NCBI GenBank assembly: GCA_014905825.1
Contig: JACGCN010000047.1
Location: 290,950 to 354,949, forward strand
Origin: Lyophyllum atratum
Lineage: Eukaryota > Basidiomycota > Agaricomycetes > Agaricales > Lyophyllaceae
DNA length: 64,000 nucleotides
Direction: 5' to 3'
In this document: positions 1 to 13,200 of the stretch, piece by piece
Layout of the letters: each line of letters starts with the position of its first letter
Numbering within the stretch: position 1 is the stretch's first letter
Translations under genes and position numbers: made by a program
Notes under the pieces: model-generated
Told to the model about the DNA's origin: nothing
Seen by the model: only the letters and a program-made list of their open reading frames with translations
Databases searched by the model: none

Positions 1-64
1 GTTGCCCAGATCAGATTATGACTATAGCTAGAAGAGATTCAACGGTACACATGACCGCCAGTTT

Positions 65-3000
65 CTAGTGGTGGTCAATATGCGATGTGATATCGGCCCA
101 AGTAATTCCACTTTTCTCGCAGAGCCCACGGAAAAATCCATCAGTGCGCCCGAACAGATTCAACGGCGAGTCAAACTCCTGCAAAATTACCTTGAGGATA
201 TGGTAACGATACGAACACTTTAATGGCTTACTGCGATAGTTCCCGCGTCTAGGACCAGGATTCGGTCATAGTGTATTATAGTTCGCAGCCGATCTTCCAG
301 AAAAGAGGACGCTTCAGCGGGGAATATTTTCATACCGAGGAGCACAACCACGTACGCGCAATGCAAATAAGCGTGCGATCGCCAAAGTGATCGTGTATGG
401 TGGCTTGAATCTTTTTGTCTGTTTCGAGATCCACTGACGCGCTGAAAATTGATAATCATCAACATTTGAGTTAATGCGTATCCCTAGGAATAACTCACGT
501 AGCTTCATCCAAAATTACCACTCTGGCATCTTTGACAAGCGCACGAGCAAGGCTCAACAGTGACCTCTGTCCGACGCTCATATTTGAACCATCGGGCTCG
601 ATAATGGTATCTAGAGTGATCTTCCTTCGAGGAATACTGGAACTAGCGCTGTCTGGACTTGAAGGTCGTGATTCGACTAAGAACGAACGGCGGAGTGCGT
701 CCCACAAACGAGCATCATCGTATACGGAGAAGGGGTCAAGGGCTGTCCTGACGGTCCCTGTATTACGAGTGAGTAATTGTAAGTCATCGTAAGTCCAACT
801 GAGCTCTAAGAGCGTACCGCTGAATAACGTTGGCTATTTCACATTCAATGCTCTTGTGCTACTCCAAAAACGAGATAACACTTACCTCCTGAGGGATGAT
901 TGAAATGTTAGAACGCAAATCTTTCAACCCAATCTTTCCGATGTCGGTGCTGTGCGTCGTGATCAGAGTAAATACGCGCTTGATCGTCGAGCATCCTTAC
1001 CCGTCAATAATAACAGTACCAGAATATTCCACGAGTCTAAGCAGAGTCAAAGCCAGCGACGACTTGCCCGCGCCGGTTCTTCCGACTACCCCTATCTTCT
1101 CTCCTCCCCTTATATGCATTGAGAGCCCACGAAGGACCTTTGGCAATCCAGGCCTATAGCTCATAGAAACTTGTTTGAACTCTATGTCACCGCGCTGCGG
1201 CCAATCCAGAGGAGGTTTTTGGTCTGGAATTTCGAAAGGTCCTTCCTGGTCAATGAGATCGGTGCGACTGTAATGAACGACTGATAGCTTGGTTAAGTGA
1301 TAGCTTCAGTGCGTAGCGCGACGTAGCTTACCTCTTTCAACAGCGTTCATGTAATTCTTTACATATGTAGGAAGTAAGCAGACGGTCGACTCTGCTAGAG
1401 AGGAATACAGACCTCGACTTCCGCGGTTTGCCGCGTAAGCATGCCACAGAGTTGCGTCAGGGTAGCTGGATGTTGGATGACACTGAGGCTACAATTTAAA
1501 GGTGGAAATATTCGGATAGCTTACTGGTATATGTGAGGACCAAACCAACTTGAGCAGGGCTGATCCCGGATACGCCAGCAACAGCAAATATGGCCACCTG
1601 CTGAACGTAAGTATGATATCACGGATTCTAGCATGCCATAGCGCACAAGAAAGACGAGACCGGCACCGCAGAAATCAAGACGTATAGCAAGCCATCTGGA
1701 GAAAACGAGGCTTGACTGTGTTCGTCGCATAAAAGGTTAACTTTCTCACCTTTGATTAGTGACTGTGAGGAAGAGCGCCCGATTTTCAAGATCGATGTAT
1801 GACGTATTATCCCTCACAAAACGGGAGATTTCGCCATAACTACGAATCGTCGGAAGACCTTGAGGTGGCTCAATGTCAGATGTGTGTTTCGGACCGGCCG
1901 AAGCTATGGCTCACCCGTCAAGGATTCCGAAAAGTGAGCATACAGAACGGAGCGTAGCATGGCATCTAAAGTGCATAAGTTTTAGAATGATGAATGGTGG
2001 ACATTCATTCTCATTTGTTTTACCAAGACGTTTCACTTCTCTTGCGCTTGCTCGATAGAATGCAGCAAAATACTGGTACGCGAACGAGATGGCCACGGCC
2101 ACAATGACTGGGAAGAATCATTGACAGAATGCTTTTATAGTATAAATTACGACTCACTAAAGTAGGGCTCAATGACTGAGATAATCAGGACAGCTCCGAG
2201 CACATTGGAAAGTGTGAGTACAACTGTGAGGAGGTTAACAGAGGTAATACGGATGCAAACGAAGACCCGCCCACGTAATCTCATAGACACTAATTGAGCC
2301 ACAAGCAGTTAACATCCATCACTTGGGACATATACATTACTTGCCTGGCAATTGGTTATCGATAGCTACGGTGGAAGTGTCAAATCACGACCTTTCTACA
2401 ACAATATGGAGATCTCACTGTCAATATCCTTCCCAAAGACACCCAAGATGCGGCCGACAGGCTTCAGAAGCGCCTTAGTAGGAATACAAAATCTTTGACA
2501 TCTGACTTACTGTAGTGTCGAAAAACGACATCTTTGCGTGGAAAATATTTCGAACAGAGTCGTGGTGGAGATTTCGCGATACCAACCAAGATACGATGTC
2601 CATAGCAACACCTCTGTCAGGTTTATTGTGAGATATGTGAACAGACGCGACTCAAGATGACATACAAAGCAAAAGTGAACAGCGCTTGAGACAATCCCAA
2701 GCCTGCATAAAGGCCTTGATAGAAGGAAAAGGGTTGGTCGAAAGCGCTGATGCCATTAGATAGTCAGGGATAGAACAAGCAAAAAAAACCATAACAGGAC
2801 TGACTTAGATTGCCACCAAACCAAAGTGTACGAATTCATGATTTGGCTTCCTTGCATCAGGAGGATAGCAAGCAACAGAAATGGGCCTGTAACATATCCG
2901 CGGCCGGCGACAAGGTAAGTCCAGTACACTGTTTGGGAGCAAATGAGTAGTCAATTCGATGGCAGATGAAGGGACCTCACCCTTCCAGGAGACGGAACCT

Positions 3001-6000
3001 GTGGTCCTGCGTTCGTTCACAATGAGCTTCCCCGCAAGTTTGTTGGCTGCCTTGTTGTTTTGCGACTTGGCTGACTTCATCCTGATTTCATCCATAGCAC
3101 TCATCGCCGAAGGCTCCGACTTTGCAGTCGACAAAGATTCAGAATCATACCCTCCGAACTCTTTGTCCAGCCTTGCAAATTCGCCGTTCATCGCCACCAA
3201 CTTATCGTATGTTCCATGCTCCGAAATGTGTCCGTCATCTAATGTATAGATGTAGTCGCAGTATGAGAGGAAATGAAGGGCGTGAGTGACCAGGATGACA
3301 GATTTGCCTTGGTTGCGAAGAGCACCAATGATAGCTTCGTGGAAGAGAGCCTTCCCGACATGGGCATCAACTACCAGAAGTGAAGTAGAAGAGCGTTATT
3401 AGAAGTCATGAAAGTCCGGTGCGGGGTAATTACCGGCAGATAAAGGATCATCCAGGATTACAATATCGGCATTATAGAATAGCGCTCTAGCTATGCTGAC
3501 CTAGAGTTCACCATGATGGATGATAAAAGCAGTAAGCGTAAATGAAGACTTACTCTCTGCTTTTGACCTCCACTCAGGTTGATACCTTTTTCGCCAATCT
3601 GTTTAAACATGGATAAGCTCCAGTCGATGGTAACCAGGTACAAATTTGGCGAATACCTCCGTTAAGTCACCATCAGGAAGTAGTTGCAGATCCGGAAGGA
3701 GGCAGGACTCATTGATGACTCGCCAATATCGATCTTCGTCGAAAGCTTGTCCGAAGAGAATGTTGTCCCTCTATTTCGGCGTCAGACCACAATCATGATC
3801 GCCGCTGGGATGCAAGACATACCAATGACGCATTCTGAATCCAGGCAGTTTGTGGACAATATGCCACCCGGCCACCGAACGAGAATTTTCCGCCAGCATG
3901 ACGCATTTCACCAATTAACCCTTGCAAAAGACTTGACTTTCCGGAGCCTACTGGGCCTACAATGGCCACAAGAGCCCCCCGACGCACATGGATATTTATA
4001 TTGCGAACTTTGAAAGGTGTGGCGTGGTGTGAATCAGACGAGGACGGCTTCCCTATCGGCTGGTCCACAAACGACTCCCATTCAAACGTGACGTCGGTCG
4101 CCTCCAAAGCAAATTCTTGATCAGAATCAACTGGGAAAGCGACATCTTTCATGACTTCGGCATGGAAAACCAGCGTAAGGCGAGCGAGAGCGTTGCGGGC
4201 GTCAGCAGTCGCGGATAAAGCACGGGGAAGGAACATCATTGGTTGCCGGAGAAGCTGCGAAGACGTTAGAGGAAGTTTCTAGACGGAGGGTAAAACTACC
4301 TGAAAGAGGCTGAGGGATGCGAAAATGACGGCAACATCGAAACCTTCTGTAACTTTCGTATAAGTCACGAAGGCAAGGCTTGCTGCAAGGACTGGGATAG
4401 AATATGCAAATGCGGCACTGCGACCATGATCTGGTGAGTAGAATTGAGATGTAAATAGCCACATGGAATTACTTCGCAGATTGAGAGTTCTGAATTCGCC
4501 TTACTCCCTCGAGTTCGCTCTTCCTGGTATCATAAATCCCTGGAAGGATAGTCATCAGAATCGCTTTAATTAAGATCCGTCAATCCGGCCAATGAACGTA
4601 CGACGTACGTTTCAAAAAAGGTACTTCGTAACAGAAATACTTGACGACCCGCATGGCGCCTGAATCGTGGGTCAGTCGTGTGGAGCGCTACATGGCCATT
4701 GACTATACCTAGGACCTCAAGGAGGATTTTCGCTCGCTGATCGGTATGTTTCATAGACTCCCGACGAATGCGGAAAACATAAGCCATGACTCGTTCTTGT
4801 ATGGGAGCGACGCAAAGGAAAAGAGCAAAGCCAGCCAGTGCCGATGGACCCAGCTGTCAGGACAAACACTGTCAGACTACGAGACAAAGTGGGAAGGAAG
4901 AGATATCCACTTGGACGATGAGAATTATCAAACAAACGGTTACTTGAATGGGTGCAGTCCATCCTAGCGCAAATGAATCACTGGAATGAGAGAAATAGAG
5001 AACAAGAGGAGTTACCGGCATGCTAGCACTCTCTCGTTCATCAGCTACTCGGGATAAAGATGACCAGCTATACTTACAAACCATTGTGCGCAGGCGTCAA
5101 TACGACTCACCTATGATGCAAGGTGAGATCAGGCGACAGGGTGTATACAAACATACTCTAGACTCACATCGGTTGATACGTGATTGATCAAATCCGAATT
5201 TGACAGCGTCGTACGAGCTTTGCCGGTCAACTTCACCCCACGCTTGTAAATAGAATTAATCAAAGCGGCTCTTGCAAGAACTCCGGTGGTCATCGCTCGC
5301 CAGAAAAACTGTTCACGTTGAGAAGTATGTCCCATGGGTTTGCGAAATGAGTTACCTGATGTTGAGCTACGCTAGCTGTGATCACCAAGAAGAAAAGACC
5401 TAAACCCATGGCTATTCCTCGCCCAACATGAGGAACTTCTGTTCCATCCTGCTTTGCAGCTGCCCGGGCTTTGGCAAAATTTATAATGGACTAGAATAAC
5501 ATGAGAAGACTTGGCTTTCGGTCGTACGCACGAATTCACCTTTACAACGAGTGGACCCATAAGTTGGGCTGTATCTCCAAAGACCTGCATTGTTAGGCTT
5601 AGTATAGGACACGCGTCTTAAGTCGGTGGCTAGAACCTTGAAAGCTCCCGCACTCCAGAAAAAATAGCCGAAGGTATCGTTCAGAGCCCAGGCCAGACTG
5701 GGATGCCTGCGGCCCTCCGTATCTCGCCATTGCGTCTCGTAAGATGCAAGATGCATCTGGAAATGTCGTCCGCGAGAAAGCGCCCCAACAGCCCACCGCA
5801 AACGCTTCATGAAGCCGGGTTTGACTTCCCCCCGTTCGAGCTTTTCGTTCCAGGAGGCGGCCTCTTTCGTCCTACGGTGCCAGGCCTCGTCCAGCTTCAG
5901 AGAGAGCGGGCCTACTTCGCGGGTTTCATCCATTTTCCACAGATCAGTGGCCTGTAAAGTCCTCTGATACCCAAGGACCTGGTGAAATTGTCCATTACAG

Positions 6001-6417
6001 TTCGATGATCTACATTTAAATTCAAAGCATTACCATCATAGGGGTCACCCATGTATACGTCAACTGCGAGAATAACGATGCAGCCGCGAGAGGGATGACC
6101 TTGTAAGTTCTTGATGAATGTGACGCGCGTCATGGGAAGCAACTTTCACTTACTGGAACATCCGAGAGCGTGTCGCGTGGGGGAGGCGGAGGGTCGCGTG
6201 GAGTCCTATTAACAAGGTCACTTCGATGAACATGACCGACACAAGTACCAAGGGCCTACCAGACTTGCCACCACTTTGTCCGAAACCTGGTGACTTCATT
6301 CCCGAGATCGAATTGAAGGCGGAAGGGTGGTGACTGTCCGTCGGCATACTCCTTAGAAGCTATAGTGTCTCCGTTGGATGAAGAATCAGACGTAGGACTA
6401 TCTTTCGGGTCTGCCAT
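65..6417 (-). CDS. ABCC/MRP-type ABC transporter (YOR1/multidrug-resistance-associated class), full length
   Basis: This is an ATP-driven membrane exporter of the ABCC subfamily, read in many short exons. The N-terminus is MADPKDSP (ATG at 6417). NBD1 shows Walker [10 protein letters not shown] near 3950, signature LSGGQKQR near 3570, Walker [10 protein letters not shown] near 3460 and the H-loop region [14 protein letters not shown] near 3280. NBD2 shows Walker [10 protein letters not shown] near 1070, an off-consensus signature [14 protein letters not shown] near 560, Walker B VVILDEAT near 510 and H-loop AHRLRTII, which is restored only after splicing across 300-355. The C-terminus [16 protein letters not shown], ending at a TAG at 65-67, is typical of MRP proteins. 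The Asp-Asp Walker B of NBD1 (no catalytic Glu) fits the asymmetric ATPase sites of ABCC. I infer about 1,400 residues. It is divergent from siderophore synthetase A across 569 bp, so a role in siderophore or precursor transport is possible but unproven; xenobiotic efflux is the default reading. Confidence 0.92.
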
Positions 6418-6986
6418 GAAGTTCTCCAATAGCAGAGAATTGCAAAACAATCAGCATCCGAGCCGCGCTTATGTAGGTCAGGTCTACTAAGCCAATTATC
6501 GGTGCGTGCGGCGTTCAAGTTGGGAGCATGGCGCGATATGGGCTTTCTCATGTTTTCCAGGCAAGGGGCAAAGGTATTCGGGGATAAGGTGTGGGTTGTC
6601 AATTTCGAAACATTAACATTGAAATTCTCACGGTGCATTTATAACTCCATTGAACGTTTTTGGTCATCCTGCCAACAGGCCACTAGATCGGAGGCGAGCC
6701 ATTCGTGCGGGTGGCATTTCCTTTGAAATCGACGCCTCGCGATATCTATGCATGGGAGCGTAAAGAATACCTTTCTCCGGAAGTTCACCCCTTGCTTTCC
6801 ACGAGATCGAAATCGAATCGGATCATCGGCAAAGACAACGAACACCTGCAAGTCTTCTTACGACTTCCAGTTTCCCCGGAACTCGCGTCACTAGTGAGAG
6901 AAAATTGGTGTATGCTATCCCAGCCTTAAAAAGAAGATTCGGCAGCTGATTGCGGCCTAGCCACCTAATCCGAGATTATCACAACC
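6418..6986. promoter_or_regulatory. Divergent promoter region between ABC transporter and NIS synthetase A
   Basis: These 569 bp separate two head-to-head start codons, so both genes could share control elements. GATA-type hexamers are visible: TTATCA (TGATAA on -) at 6976-6981, just before the synthetase ATG, CGATAA on the minus strand at about 6496-6501, and GGATAA near 6581. CCAAT pentamers lie at 6492-6496 (+) and 6904-6908 (inverted). None is the full ATCWGATAA iron-GATA consensus. Open frames here look like chance. Confidence 0.5.
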
Positions 6987-9203
6987 ATGTCTATCTCTGC
7001 GACCAGATTAGCAGGGCTGAATCCCAGCGATCGAGCGCTCTTTGCGACTAATGCTCGCCTCATTTCCTGCCTAGTAACAGAATCGCTGCTACGAGCTCTG
7101 TACATCCCTATATCTGGCTTCGAGACGACAGGCATCTGTGTGGTTCTTCAGAACAATGTCTCATCCGAGGCACTTCAGCGGCCATACGAATCGAAGGATA
7201 TCCTCGCTATCGTCCCATTGCGTCATGTCCCATTATTCCACCATGACCGTACAGATATGCAGGAAAAAGAAATTAGCTTGCTTGATCCTTTGGACATGAT
7301 GCCGATGGTCTTTGAAATCGATTCAGACGGGACCCTGCCTGCGGACATCGAGGTGCTTATCGCGACATGATATCTCCCTCTGCCACCATCCTGATCGGTG
7401 TAATACTAATATAGCATGGCGATTTGACTCTAGCTATATTGAACTCACTCTCGGAACCGAAATGGGCTATCTCGAGCTCAACCAAGCTGGTCACTTCAAA
7501 GAGTCCTGTCTCAATATGGGAAAAGTTCGGATCCAGCGTAGGATTAGACCTTGCCTTGCTCAACGATATCTCGAACGAATTTTCAAGCTCAGTAAAGTGG
7601 CAAAGTGAGCAGCACGACTCCTGTAGCCTCCGTCTCCTTGCTGACTCGACGACAGCGTATTCGTATGAGAACCCCCCTCAAGCACCGCTCTTTATTTCAC
7701 CAAGTGTTGAATGGGAGCAATCTATCGTGGAGGGACACCCCACACACCCTGTTAGTACCACAGTCTATGAGGCTAGCCCCTCCGCTCTGACCCTATCACC
7801 AAGATGCACAAAACGCGATATTTCTTACCGCCTCTTCCCGACTTCGCACCTGGAAGCTTCGATCTCTATCATCCTCGGTTGAGGCTGGTTACGTTTCCCA
7901 GGGAGAGCCTCCATATTACATACGACTTCGAAACGTACACCCAGCCCATAATTGCCGCTATGTCAAAGAAAGCTGGACAGCAGCTGGATATCCCTGATGG
8001 TCGCGTCGCCGTTCCTGTTCACGAGTTGCAGATCTTCCACATTCGAGACAAATTCAACGAAGCCGAAATCTGTCCTGAAGTATTCAGTCTTTCTTTGCTC
8101 GCTCAGCAGAGTATACGGTCAGGCTGCTTATAATCCAATTTTTATCAGCCTTCTCATACTTTGGTGTAGCTCTGTTATTGTTCCAGAGGCGTATCAAGAG
8201 CTCTCGCTCAAGCTAGGCGTCGGGATCAAGCTGACCTCCGCCGTACGCACAATCTCTCCAGCATCCGCCTACTTAGGCCCACGATTCTCGAAGAGAGTCG
8301 TTCCTGCGCTTCGCATGGATCCCAAGATTGTCACTGTTGCCAAGGAGCTCGCCAGTGTCGTCCACAGTCATCCAGATGGAGAAATTGCGAAGCACTGTTC
8401 TGCAATTATCCGGGAGGCCCATGAGAACACGAGCGAGGAGCGCGGTGAACGCTTGATCGTGTGTACTGCCCTCGTGGAGAGTGGACACAGCGGCGAAGGA
8501 GGTGAACTTCCCGCGGTTGTGCGCGTGTTCGGCCTCGACACCGAGGAGAAACGTATCCAATGGCTCAGCAAGTATGTCTTCTCTGCTTCTCACGATTCTG
8601 TGATCTCACAACTGCCAGGTTCGTTCGCATGCTCTTCGATGCGTTTCTCCCGTCTGTAATGCACAATGGCGTCGCATTTGAATGTCATCCGCAAAACTGC
8701 TTGGCTCGATTTGATATTGTCACAAAGGAACTACGGGGCTTCATCATTCGCGACTTCGGGGGCTTGCGCGTTCATCCAGAGACCCTCAAAGCTTCCACCG
8801 GTGTCGACCTTGAAGTTCATGAAGGTCATTCAATAATCGCGAGCGACCTCGATGACGTTTACACAAGAATGTACCACACGATATTCCACAATCATCTGCA
8901 GCAACTCATACGGGTGCTTGGACTCCATTATAATGGACGTGGCTGGGAGGTGGTGAGAGATCATCTGAACGCTGTGATCCCGCACGATCACCCTCTTCAT
9001 GCTGCTTGGCTTTCGCCCGAGAGGAAAAGCCTACCTTCTAAGTGCTTCCTTCGTATGCGAATGTCGGGGATGTATCGATTCGTAAGTGTTTCTATGTTTC
9101 GATATGTCTCGATATTGATTTCTTGACAATTAAATGTCACTAGCATCTTCATAGTCCCTTCCCGAATCTCATCGACTACCGGGGTGTAAATGTCGATATT
9201 TAG
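6987..9203 (+). CDS. NIS siderophore synthetase A (IucA/IucC family)
   Basis: Enzymes of this family use ATP to adenylate a carboxylate (often citrate or an alpha-keto acid) and condense it with an amine or alcohol to build siderophores without an NRPS. Six exons fit: 6987-7352, 7415-7750, 7804-8117, 8170-8571, 8619-9081 and 9144-9203. They sum to 1,941 nt, a 646-residue protein. The hallmark nucleotide-binding motif GHPTHPMHKTR is created by the splice 7750/7804. Next come VHELQ, then LKLGVGIKLTSAVRTI, and in the C-terminal half the family blocks GVAFECHPQN and IRDFGGLRVHPETL. The last exon gives HSPFPNLIDY, matching the end of synthetase B. All key blocks are present, so the enzyme looks intact. 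No targeting signal is obvious, so it is likely cytosolic. Substrate cannot be told from sequence. It is divergent from the ABC transporter and paralogous to 15548-17734. Confidence 0.9.
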
Positions 9204-10215
9204 ATTACTAATTAGTTACGCAAATTGTGTACTAAGGCCCGTATCGCGAAACCGAATCGAGTCGTTCATGTTGGGGGATTTTTTCGCGGAGTTTCAATGT
9301 TCTTTCCTTCTCAACTCCATCACAGTTCTGGGGACTGCGGGAAAACTCCTTCTTCGTCATGCCCTGTTTCCGCTGTGCGACGCTCCAAACCTAGGCTTCA
9401 AGCGCTCACAGGGCGCACTGTAAGCCTACGCATTAACCTACAGAGACCCGGTCCTTATTCTAAACCCAATATTCACACCGTGGTGAGATTTTCCTTCCCC
9501 TTGCTTCCCTGGACTTTCGTCAGCTCCAGCGGTGCCGCGAGCTCCGCATCCATAACCTAATGTGCTTCTCAGCTCCTGCCATTCGTGTTCATTTTCCAGG
9601 ACCATTTACGCACCCACGCACTCTGTTCCTCATGCATCGTGATCAGGGCGTTCCCAAGGAACGACCGGGCAATGGATAGGCTCCCGAATCTCAAGATTTT
9701 GCATGACGTGGTAACGCTCTCCATATTCGAGGTGGACTTCTGAACCGCATAACCTTTGTCCATTATGCAATTGTTTGATTCACTGGCCTCTCAATACTCT
9801 CGCATGTCTTGAGAACCCGTGTGATGAGCCGTGCGTGGCCAACATTCGTTGGCGCTCGAGTGTAGTCGCGTCTTCTTTCTTCTGTGCGCTAACTGGCATT
9901 CGACAAATTGGAATGCCTGCTAGAGGCCTTTCGGATTCTCGACAAGTCAGCGATGCCGCTGGTCGGCTTCCGGAATTGTTGCATTCTATCTCCGACGGAG
10001 CGGATATCGGCTGCTATGGCAAGAGGTGTCAGATTCGCGCCGATCTCGACCGTCTGTTGATTTCTGATCGGTGATATCCGGGAGCCGGCAAAGCAACGGC
10101 AAAGTGTCGGAGTGAGATTGACGGCTTCTCGGCGACTGCTATCTGTAGAGATCTTTGCTTGATATCAGCGAAGGCAGTTGCCATTGAGTATATTGACGCT
10201 ATGCTACGTCCCAAG
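9204..10215. other. Intergenic, no gene recognised
   Basis: About 1 kb lies between the ends of two convergent genes (synthetase A on +, transposase-like gene on -). Short open frames exist on both strands but none shows a family motif, plausible splice continuation or start context. It presumably holds both 3' UTRs. Confidence 0.5.
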
Positions 10216-13200
10216 TCAAAAAAAGACGTTGAGATTGTGCAAAGCGGATGGTGAGTGAAGATTAAAAGGTATTGGTAGTTGGATAGGTTGAATAGGAACT
10301 GGGTGAGACCATGTCGGATTGAGGATCTCTCTCCGCCTTCTGGGAGAATCACCATGCTCGTCGCGAACGGATGGTAGGTACAACGGATTTGCGTGACGCA
10401 CGTCGGGAGACATATTCTGGCCAACAATGTGCCACGAACCCCGTCTGTGTTCTGGAATACCTAGCTCACATTCCTCCTCGTGAGTTATCGTGATTTTATC
10501 GCGAAATTCTTGGAGTTCCCGCCCTTCTGATACATTCTCCTCCCAGCAAGGGTGTCGCGCCTGAAGATGCTGGTGCATGTTATACTTCCAATGCACCTCT
10601 GTACAGAGTCTGCATTGCACCGGTACGTTAGTACATGCCTTCTTACTTGAGATCTTAGAAGCCGCGCTGATTTTGAACTCATATGCATGCAAGCACTTCG
10701 AGAGGGCTTTCCCACTTTGTATACGTACGTCGCATACACCTCCTACACTCGATTGACCACAAAATCCACAGGGGTACTGCATCGAGACCTATAAGCAATG
10801 TTGAGCACCATCCAGACACGATGAAGCAAAGAAAACTGCTTACACATCCCATGTCAATATCCTCAAAATGCTCGACAACCCCTCGCAACTTTCGGAGGAT
10901 ATGCTCTCCCATGTGGTTCTGACGGAAGGGACCCGAAACTTGCTGACAACATATGCGACAGGCCTGCGGTCCGTTGGCAGCAGTTGGGGGAGGGATGGAA
11001 GGTATTGTGTGCTCAATGGTTGTTGAGGCCTCTGTTACCGAATAAGTCACAGCTTTGTACGGAAATTCGCCTTGACGAACCGCTCCAAAGACTGGAATCT
11101 TTGAACGAGTGGTGTCGTCAGCGTGCAACCTCTCCGATAATGTTTCCGTGATATCTCGCAACTTTGTCTCAGGAATCACCCATGTATCTCCACTTTCCGA
11201 GTTTCCTTGAAAGATCAACGGCAAGGTACTGACTGAAACAGAAGCAAAATGAGACGAATTGAGAGGAAGGACAAGCCGCCCGTTGGAAGTGAACGTGAGA
11301 TGACGAAGGCGGGTGGTAGCTGCCTGTTGTGCACGTGTTGCCTTGACGGGGTCGAGAGCGACGAATTGAGAGTCCCAAACCCAGCAAAGCGATTCGCCAT
11401 CTAATGTACTTTGAAGAATAGGATGCAATGACAGAACTTGTCCCGAAACGTCATATCGAGAGTCTGGAAGGGATATTTCTGCGATTGGTGCATGGTCACG
11501 ATACTGAGATGCAGATTTTAGACCGGTGCACTGAAGGACCGCAACGGAGACCTTCTTCTCGGTGCAGATGACAGATGCATATAGCTTTCCAAGTTTGAAG
11601 AGCTCACCGCCGGAATGCCGAAACAAATCCTGACTTTTGGAACGGTCCCACCCATCACCGCCTATTGAGAAGTACCGAACACGAAGAAGGCGGTCATGAC
11701 TGTTGTGATAGTCGAGATCCAACGACGAATCCGTGAAGAGGCGTAAGATTGTCTTCTTGTGAGCCGGCCGGCCTCCTTCGAGTTCCATCCAGATAGAATG
11801 GGAACCTTTTGTGCCGCCTGTCTCAGCTGCAAGTGCAGTCTTCCCATCAAAGGAGCGAAAACTATAGTCTTCTTCGATCTCCTCGTTCCCTTCTCCTGTC
11901 TCTGAGTCCCCTAGAGATCGATCCACCTCCGATGATATTCCTGGATATTTTCCACCAGCCGGCCGCATCAGATCAACACCGCGTTGGTGCCAGTCGCGAA
12001 AATGGTGCTCGAAGTCAATATTTAGTCCAGCTTTTTTTAAGACGGCTTCAGCTTGAGCCACACCACTCTCCCAGCAGGCGAGCAGGTCACACGTCGCTGC
12101 ACGCAACTCTCCTCTCCAGTGGCGTGGAGAGAGGTGGTCAGCATCTCGGCTCCGCTTGAGCTTTAGGCGGTCAGGACGACGCTCCCAAGACATATATGTC
12201 TGAAAGATCCCATCTAATCGTAGTGCTGACGCACACCGGTTTCTGAATTCGTCGACGTCGACATTGGGAGAATGTCCACCAATCATCCTAATCCGCCCAA
12301 ACAAAACTTCGAGCACGTCGTCACCAAGCAGACATAAGAGAACTTTGCGTTGTGGATCAAGAACCTTCGTATGTGCGACTCGAAATATTGCCGTCCGAAC
12401 CATACATTGGAGATCGTTGTAGAGGTGGTGTGGCATGAATGCGCTCTCATGTTTCAGGAATAATGCGCATAAGATGTGCGCGAATTTGATAAGACTGGTG
12501 ATTTGCTGTGAAATCGAGAAGCCTGGGTTGACGAAAGGCTCGACCAATGCCTCGAGCATCTCTCCAAGAAGAGAAAGAGCGCAGTGAGTCTTTCGTTCAG
12601 AGGGATCGAATCCCGAGGAGTCGAGATTGCGCAGGTCAGCAGTGAGGTTGAGAAGCTTGATTGCTCGCGGAACATCTTGAGCATCTTTGGGACTAAGAAG
12701 AGTGTGTATACGCTCAAGTGTAGAAGAGTCGGTGTTGAGCAGAGAAAAGATGGTGTTTTCCGACCAGTCAACATCAGTCAGACGCTCTAGCCACGCAGCG
12801 AGAACACCTTTGTTCAGCACAACCGAATCAATCAGGAGGCCGTCGCGGGTACAAAAGAGTTTGCACAATCCTACAAACATTCTATTAAGTACACCGAACG
12901 AAGCCAAGGCTTGAAGAACTCACGTTTCATATCATGCTTATAATCAAGATCCTGTGTCTCTCCGCCTGAACCTGTCCATAAGTTCAAGCCAGGAAGGTTA
13001 CCGAGGTGTTCGAAAAGAGGATCAGCTGGTGTCAGCTCTCGATACATGCAGTGTAGATACAGTGCAGGACGGCGCTTTGGGTCACCGTCAGAGGCAATCG
13101 ACCATATCGGACCATGGAGAAGTTCTCCGTATGGCGACATCTTCCATGCCTGACGGAGCATCTCTATAATAAGGGCTGAGTCGCGAAACGAGCCTTTCTT

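Noticed and set aside
280..465. Apparent loss of the H-loop histidine in NBD2 of the ABC transporter (read-through gives [10 protein letters not shown]).
   Set aside because: A normal intron (gtacgt...ggaag) joins ATTGCGC to ATCGGCTG and restores IAHRLRTII.
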